Below are positions 6,682-9,967 of a stretch of 9,967 nt of DNA, piece by piece (the stretch's first letter is position 1; every line of letters starts with the position of its first letter). Location of the stretch: assembly GCA_905235825.1 (NCBI GenBank), contig CAJONH010000031.1:1-9967 (forward strand), written 5' to 3'. Made by a program: the position numbers and the translations under genes. Source of the stretch: Candidatus Gastranaerophilales bacterium. Lineage in GTDB: Bacteria > Cyanobacteriota > Vampirovibrionia > Gastranaerophilales > Gastranaerophilaceae. The notes below the pieces were generated by a model that had not been told where the DNA came from, ran no database searches, and was given only the letters and a program-made list of their open reading frames with translations.

Positions 6682-8250
6682 ATGAGCGGAAACGTAAACG
6701 GAAACAATGAACTTACATCACAAATAATAAATAAATACAAAGAAATGTACAAGACAGCGGGTGGAAATGTAGATTCTCTCAACGATAGCCAAATCGCAAG
6801 TATTTTCCAGCAAGATTTAATGGATGGACAAATTGATGGTTTAGGTAAAGATGATAATAATAATCAGATAACATTAGTTGAAAATTTCAAGGAAAAAGTG
6901 TCAAAAGATGATATTGACAGTTTATCAAATGATGTTGCAAAACTTGCAAGTCAGATAGAAGCACAAAGAAATGGCGGATTAGTTTCCGGCAGTGCTGTTT
7001 CAGGCCAGGTTTCCGGCGGTGCTGTTTCAGGTCAGGTTTCAGGAAGTCCGTTCTCCGGCGGAAATGTCAGCGGAGGTTCACATGCTGCAAAATTCTTAAA
7101 TAATATGAAAGGCAGAACTCCTTCCGATGTACAAGAAACAAATCAAAATGACGGAGATAGTAATTATTATTATTCAACATTTTTAAATGAAGCCAAACAA
7201 TGGGCTGCATCTAACGGTTTAAGCACAGATGTAAATCCCGAATATAATTATAGACAATATCTCAGAAATGTTGATTTGGATACAATTACAAGCAGTCCGG
7301 AGAAAAAAGCTAAATATCAACAGTTAATAGAAATGTTTGACAAAGTGTCCAATGATGAAATGGATGTTGCAAGCTGTTATCAATTTGCAAAAGAAAATTT
7401 TGGCGATTTAAACACGTTTAAATTAGCCGAGGCTTCTACTACGGGAAAATTAGCTGAAGGCGGAAGTTCTGAAAGCACAAGACAGTATCGAGTTCTGCTG
7501 AATTCTATAATTAGAGCTCCCGAATTTGAAAAAGAAGAAAAACCTGTAGAAATTGAAGTTCCGTCAATAAAACAAAAATTGAGTGAACAGGAACAAAAAC
7601 TTGCAGAAGATATTGCCAGTGGTAAATTAAACGGACATGGCTGGGGTGCAGATCCTAAACATCCGTTTAAAAACATGGATTCCTTATCTATTAACAGAGT
7701 TATGAATGCTGCTACACGTATTAAAATAGATAAAGAACAAGGAATAGAACGTAATGGCGGTACAAATGGCAATGGAAGCGTTGCTAACGGCGGCAGTGTT
7801 GCGACAGGCGGCAGTGTTGCGACAGGCGGAAGTGTTTCCGCCAGAGGAAGCAGTGATGTCAACGGAACAAATGCTACAAATGACAAAGACACAGCATTCG
7901 GTATTCCGGGATACAAGAAGATGACAAAGAAAGAAAGAATAGCATCACTTCGTCAGCGTGAAAAAGATTTGAAAGAGCAGATAAAAGAGGCAAAAGAGAG
8001 ATTAAAAGCTAATCCGGATGACAGAGAAGCAGAATTTGCACTGGAACAGCTGGAAGATCAAAAAGAAGCAGCCCATAAAGAATTTAGGACGATGCGACCT
8101 GCTCTTTTTAAAACTGTTATGAGTGTGGTTAGTCCTCTGCTCGGCTTAACGGGTGTAGTCGGAAGTTACCTCGGTTTAGCTGACAAGATTACAGATACTA
8201 TAAAAGATGTTAATAGTGTATACACTAATGTTAATAAACTTGTAAAATAA
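6682..8250 (+). CDS. unrecognised 522-residue protein with Gly/Ser/Val repeat linkers and a coiled coil
   Basis: I do not recognise this protein. It has no signal peptide at its N-terminus (MSGNVNGNNEL). Residues 1-95 are polar and helical in character, followed by a low-complexity linker (97-133) built from VSG-type units (AVSGQVSGG). A mixed region follows (about 135-310, with a Tyr run at 162-164 and one Cys at 232), then a segment with GHGWGADPKHPF (318-329). A second linker (358-395) repeats GGSVAT. A charged coiled coil (about 411-470) precedes a hydrophobic C-terminal stretch (about 471-499, with SVVSPLLGLTGVVGSYLGLA), which could insert in or lie on a membrane; the last 20 residues look amphipathic. 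Starting at ATG 6682 places AGAGG at the right distance. The linker-separated modules resemble a secreted or surface-associated structural or effector protein, but this is inference. A strong terminator follows, so it is a single-gene unit. Confidence 0.75.
   Translation: MSGNVNGNNELTSQIINKYKEMYKTAGGNVDSLNDSQIASIFQQDLMDGQIDGLGKDDNNNQITLVENFKEKVSKDDIDSLSNDVAKLASQIEAQRNGGLVSGSAVSGQVSGGAVSGQVSGSPFSGGNVSGGSHAAKFLNNMKGRTPSDVQETNQNDGDSNYYYSTFLNEAKQWAASNGLSTDVNPEYNYRQYLRNVDLDTITSSPEKKAKYQQLIEMFDKVSNDEMDVASCYQFAKENFGDLNTFKLAEASTTGKLAEGGSSESTRQYRVLLNSIIRAPEFEKEEKPVEIEVPSIKQKLSEQEQKLAEDIASGKLNGHGWGADPKHPFKNMDSLSINRVMNAATRIKIDKEQGIERNGGTNGNGSVANGGSVATGGSVATGGSVSARGSSDVNGTNATNDKDTAFGIPGYKKMTKKERIASLRQREKDLKEQIKEAKERLKANPDDREAEFALEQLEDQKEAAHKEFRTMRPALFKTVMSVVSPLLGLTGVVGSYLGLADKITDTIKDVNSVYTNVNKLVK
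6982..7062 (+). repeat. 27-base in-frame tandem repeat (about three units)
   Basis: Units at 6982-7008 and 7009-7035 differ at only two of 27 bases, and 7036-7062 is a degenerate third unit. Each unit encodes nine residues of the VSG/AVSGQ type. The repeat is in frame, so unit number could change without breaking the gene. Confidence 0.85.
7789..7842 (+). repeat. 18-base in-frame tandem repeat (three units)
   Basis: Units at 7789-7806 and 7807-7824 are identical and encode GGSVAT; the third (7825-7842) is degenerate. A partial forerunner encoding GSVAN lies just upstream. This forms the second flexible linker of the protein. Confidence 0.85.
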
Positions 8251-8276
8251 TTAAATTATTTTTATATACTAAATTC

Positions 8277-8310
8277 AGCGGACTTTTTTAAGTCCGCTTT
8301 TATTTTTAAT
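8277..8310 (+). terminator. strong intrinsic terminator after the repeat-linker gene
   Basis: A perfect 9-base stem, AGCGGACTT (8277-8285) with AAGTCCGCT (8290-8298), has a TTTT loop and is followed directly by TTATTTTTAAT. It lies 26 bases after the stop codon. Confidence 0.92.
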
Positions 8311-8321
8311 ATGTACCTCCA

Positions 8322-8350
8322 ATAACAAACAATATGTACGGTTGTATAAT
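8322..8350 (+). promoter_or_regulatory. candidate promoter of the alpha/beta hydrolase gene
   Basis: ATAACA (8322-8327) and a perfect TATAAT (8345-8350) are 17 bases apart. It is flanked by a direct repeat of AATATGTAC (8308-8316 and 8331-8339), and an inverted pair ACAATAT/ATATTGT brackets the -10 region. Either could be a regulator site. Confidence 0.5.
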
Positions 8351-8393
8351 ATTGTTAAAGAATTAATTTTTTATTTTTTAATATAAAATAAAT

Positions 8394-9113
8394 ATGATGA
8401 AAGAAATTTATTTTTATACAAAAGATAATGTAAAAATAGCTGTTAACCAATATCAACAAGGTTTTGATAAAGTTTTAATAATAGCTCCCGGATGGTTTAT
8501 GACAAAAGACAGTAAGCCTTTTTATAATATGAGCATAGAATTTTCAAAATATCTTGATGTACTTGCTTTGGATTTTAGAGGACATGGAAAATCAGGCGGA
8601 TGTTTTACATTCACAAGCAATGAAGTTAAGGATTTAAATACGGTATTGGATTTTGCTAAAAATAACTATAACAAAATTTATTTGGCAGGATTTTCATTAG
8701 GCGGAGCCTCATCAATAATAGAAGCATCAGAAAATAAATATATAAATAAAATGATTGTTGTAAGTACTCCATCTGATTTTAACAAAATAGAAAATAATTG
8801 GTGGAAAAAAGAAGCATGGCTTCCTACCATAAAAAAGTGTGAACCTAAAGTATGGATGTCTGTAAGGGCAGGGAATATTTTTCAAAAAAAGATAAAACCC
8901 GTTGATATAATAGAAAAAGTTATCTGTCCTACTTTATTTATTGCCGGAGAAAAAGACCCTACCGTATATAGCAGACATACAAAATTGCTTTACGAAAAAG
9001 CAAAATGTGAAAAAAAATTTGTCGAATTTAAAGAATGCTATCACGCAGAAGATTTATATATACAGGAACACGATAAATTTATGGAACTATGTATGGACTG
9101 GCTTTGTAATTAA
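8394..9113 (+). CDS. alpha/beta hydrolase (serine hydrolase, S33/lysophospholipase-like)
   Basis: This 239-residue single-domain hydrolase has the standard landmarks. APGW (31-34) is in the oxyanion-hole position and DFRGHGKSGG is at 60-69. The nucleophile elbow GFSLGG has Ser101, the acid is probably Asp188 in GEKDPT, and the base is His217 in CYHAED. A short cap region with NNWWKKEAW lies at about 134-142. There is no signal peptide, so it acts in the cytoplasm. The fold does not reveal the substrate; ester, thioester and peptide hydrolases share it. ATG at 8394 is followed at once by another ATG (8397), and no Shine-Dalgarno sequence is visible in the AT-rich leader, so either could be used. 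It ends four bases from the convergent double-HTH gene with no evident terminator between them. Confidence 0.88.
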   Translation: MMKEIYFYTKDNVKIAVNQYQQGFDKVLIIAPGWFMTKDSKPFYNMSIEFSKYLDVLALDFRGHGKSGGCFTFTSNEVKDLNTVLDFAKNNYNKIYLAGFSLGGASSIIEASENKYINKMIVVSTPSDFNKIENNWWKKEAWLPTIKKCEPKVWMSVRAGNIFQKKIKPVDIIEKVICPTLFIAGEKDPTVYSRHTKLLYEKAKCEKKFVEFKECYHAEDLYIQEHDKFMELCMDWLCN

Positions 9114-9117
9114 AATT

Positions 9118-9564
9118 CTATTCTCCAAATAATATCCAATCAACAGATACCTCAAAATTCTTTTTAATATTGCTCAATATGTTCAAATCAGGCATTGTTT
9201 TTCCGGTCAAAATATCTTCTAATTCATTTTCGGATATATTTAGCAGGACAGACATTTGTAAATTTGAAAGATTGTTTTTATTTTTTATGATATTAATTCT
9301 TTCCTTACATTGTTCCCTATTGGCGGAAAAAGTATCATCATAACGTCGTTTGAGTGAATTGGAATTAATTAGTAAACCTGATAAATCAACATTATAATAT
9401 TTTTCGATTTTTTCTATTTCGAATGATTTAAATGTCGAATTTCTGGCAGCTCTACCGCTCATAGCCTGCCTGTCCAATCCGATTACTTTTCCTATTTCGG
9501 AATTTGTTATATTATTTTTCTTTGTTAAATAAGTTAATTTTGTTAGTAAATCATTGAAATGCAT
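9118..9564 (-). CDS. double-HTH (XRE/CI-like) transcriptional regulator
   Basis: This 148-residue protein appears to hold two helix-turn-helix domains. The first (about 5-63) has ITNSEIGKVIGLDRQAMSGRA in the helix-turn-helix position. After a basic linker (KRRYDD, 72-77), the second (about 86-147) runs RINIIKNKNNLSNLQMSVLLNIS...LEDILTGKTMPDL and ends VDWILFGE, a closing typical of XRE/CI-type domains. No peptidase or ligand domain is present. The start at 9564 lacks a Shine-Dalgarno sequence. It is divergent from the TupA-like gene at 9815, with a palindrome ATTGTGTACAAT just upstream of its start, so local repression is plausible. It is convergent with the alpha/beta hydrolase, four bases away. 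The arrangement mirrors the small HTH/TupA-like pair at the left edge, though the two regulators are not close relatives. Confidence 0.83.
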   Translation of the reverse strand: MHFNDLLTKLTYLTKKNNITNSEIGKVIGLDRQAMSGRAARNSTFKSFEIEKIEKYYNVDLSGLLINSNSLKRRYDDTFSANREQCKERINIIKNKNNLSNLQMSVLLNISENELEDILTGKTMPDLNILSNIKKNFEVSVDWILFGE

Positions 9565-9575
9565 ATTTTTAATCT

Positions 9576-9587
9576 ATTGTGTACAAT
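9576..9587. promoter_or_regulatory. putative operator ATTGTGTACAAT near the double-HTH gene start
   Basis: ATTGT and ACAAT form a perfect inverted repeat around a GT centre, 11 bases upstream of the regulator start codon and 14 bases before the -35 of the divergent plus-strand promoter. Its position suits autoregulation. The half-sites differ from the ATTGAGA sites at the left edge. Confidence 0.35.
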
Positions 9588-9601
9588 GTAAACTTTTTAA
9601 A

Positions 9602-9630
9602 TTGACATTGAAAACTTTATGTGATATTAT
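9602..9630 (+). promoter_or_regulatory. strong sigma-70-type promoter for the right TupA-like gene
   Basis: A perfect TTGACA (9602-9607) and TATTAT (9625-9630) are exactly 17 bases apart, the best promoter match in the window. It points toward the gene at 9815 and would start near 9637, leaving an unusually long leader of about 178 bases. Confidence 0.7.
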
Positions 9631-9636
9631 GTGTTT

Positions 9637-9814
9637 GAAAATAATTAAATAAGGTTATAAACATAAAAACAATCAGAGCAAAATTGAAACTATGTTTATA
9701 CTTATATTAATTCAATTTAATGGTAAATAAAATTGCTACGTAACACAATCAACAAATAACTGATATGTAAGTATGCATAATAAGCATTGCAGTGAAGAAA
9801 TATAGTGAGTAAAA
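9637..9814 (+). other. long untranslated leader with a paired structure, upstream of the right TupA-like gene
   Basis: TATAAACATA (9656-9665) pairs perfectly with TATGTTTATA (9691-9700) across a 25-base loop. Within that loop AAATTGAA (9681-9688) is complementary to TTCAATTT (9711-9718), so an H-type pseudoknot is possible on paper. The DNA is very AT-rich, so such pairings, especially the 8-base one, can arise by chance. No known riboswitch was recognised and no convincing leader peptide is present. A weak GTGAG lies five bases before the start codon at 9815. Confidence 0.3.
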
Positions 9815-9967
9815 ATGAATTTAATTAATTTTTTTACTAAGATTCAAGACGGAATTGGAAACCCGCCATGGGATTATTACTTTCTCAAAAACTTAGACGA
9901 AAAAGAATACCCTTTGTATTTAGCTAAATTGTTTTATCTTAATACGGGAGAGAAACTGCCGTTGAAG
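9815..9967 (+). CDS. second TupA-like ATP-grasp protein, N-terminal 51 residues (runs off right edge)
   Basis: An open frame of 51 codons from ATG 9815 reaches the window end. Residues 14-51 match residues 12-49 of the left-edge gene at 36 of 38 positions (IGNPP-DYYFLKNLDEKEYP and YLAKLFYLNTGEKLPLK). Family assignment rests wholly on that match, since the diagnostic TFN.K.QW segment would lie beyond the edge. The first 13 residues differ (MNLINFFTKIQDG here, two residues longer). It is preceded by a strong promoter, a long leader and a divergent double-HTH regulator. By analogy with the left copy, a role in modifying a surface polysaccharide is a reasonable guess. Confidence 0.65.
   Translation, partial: MNLINFFTKIQDGIGNPPWDYYFLKNLDEKEYPLYLAKLFYLNTGEKLPLK

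Noticed and set aside
6982..7062. Considered as a CRISPR array.
   Set aside because: Units are directly adjacent without spacers and are in frame within a coding sequence.
7380..7916. 178-codon minus-strand open frame rich in Pro/Leu (LPPVATLPP).
   Set aside because: It is the complement of the Gly/Ser/Val tandem repeat in the plus-strand gene; repeats keep several frames open artificially.
8941..9132. 63-codon plus-strand frame inside the alpha/beta hydrolase gene.
   Set aside because: It lies out of frame over the region encoding the catalytic Asp and His of the hydrolase; shadow.
9692..9730. Possible 12-residue leader peptide (MFILILIQFNGK) before the right TupA-like gene.
   Set aside because: No ribosome binding site and no run of regulatory codons; short frames like this are expected in AT-rich DNA.

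Overview
The window is AT-rich DNA (roughly 30% GC by eye) from a bacterium with a Gram-negative envelope. The sensor kinase has the HEINNPINFIYGNM box and long helix insert that I associate with cyanobacterial kinases. Together with a gut-symbiont-like base composition and Kdo genes, this points to the non-photosynthetic relatives of Cyanobacteria (Vampirovibrionia/Melainabacteria, for example Gastranaerophilales). That placement is an inference; no rRNA or other marker gene is present.

Layout. At the left edge (1-390, minus) lies the N-terminal part of a TupA-like ATP-grasp protein. It is divergent from a small XRE-type regulator (469-702), and the gap between them carries two copies of an ATTGAGA-type palindrome. 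Next comes a two-gene signalling operon on the plus strand: a membrane histidine kinase (858-2630) overlapping a REC-HD-GYP response regulator (2623-3612). A hairpin at 3627-3663 serves as a terminator shared with a convergent DUF378-type small membrane protein (3671-3889). A minus-strand operon follows: arabinose-5-phosphate isomerase (kdsD/kpsF, 5537-6520), KDO-8-phosphate phosphatase (kdsC, 5034-5537) and a radical SAM enzyme (3992-5020). Divergent from it is a 522-residue unrecognised protein with glycine/serine/valine linkers built on DNA tandem repeats (6682-8250), ending at a textbook terminator. Then come an alpha/beta hydrolase (8394-9113) and a convergent double-HTH regulator (9118-9564). 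That regulator is divergent from a second TupA-like gene, which starts at 9815 and runs off the right edge.

How it fits together. Kdo is a sugar of the outer cell surface, and TupA-like ATP-grasp proteins usually sit among surface-polysaccharide genes, so the left edge, the kds operon and the right edge all suggest cell-envelope glycan work. The kinase/HD-GYP pair would link an external signal to cyclic-di-GMP breakdown. The two edges mirror each other: each has an outward-facing TupA-like gene and a divergent HTH regulator next to it. The two TupA-like N-termini share 36 of 38 residues over their common segment, but with many silent changes, so they are conserved paralogues rather than a fresh copy. 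The most interesting leads are this mirrored regulator/ATP-grasp pairing with its double operator, the radical SAM enzyme coupled to Kdo genes, and the unknown repeat-linker protein.
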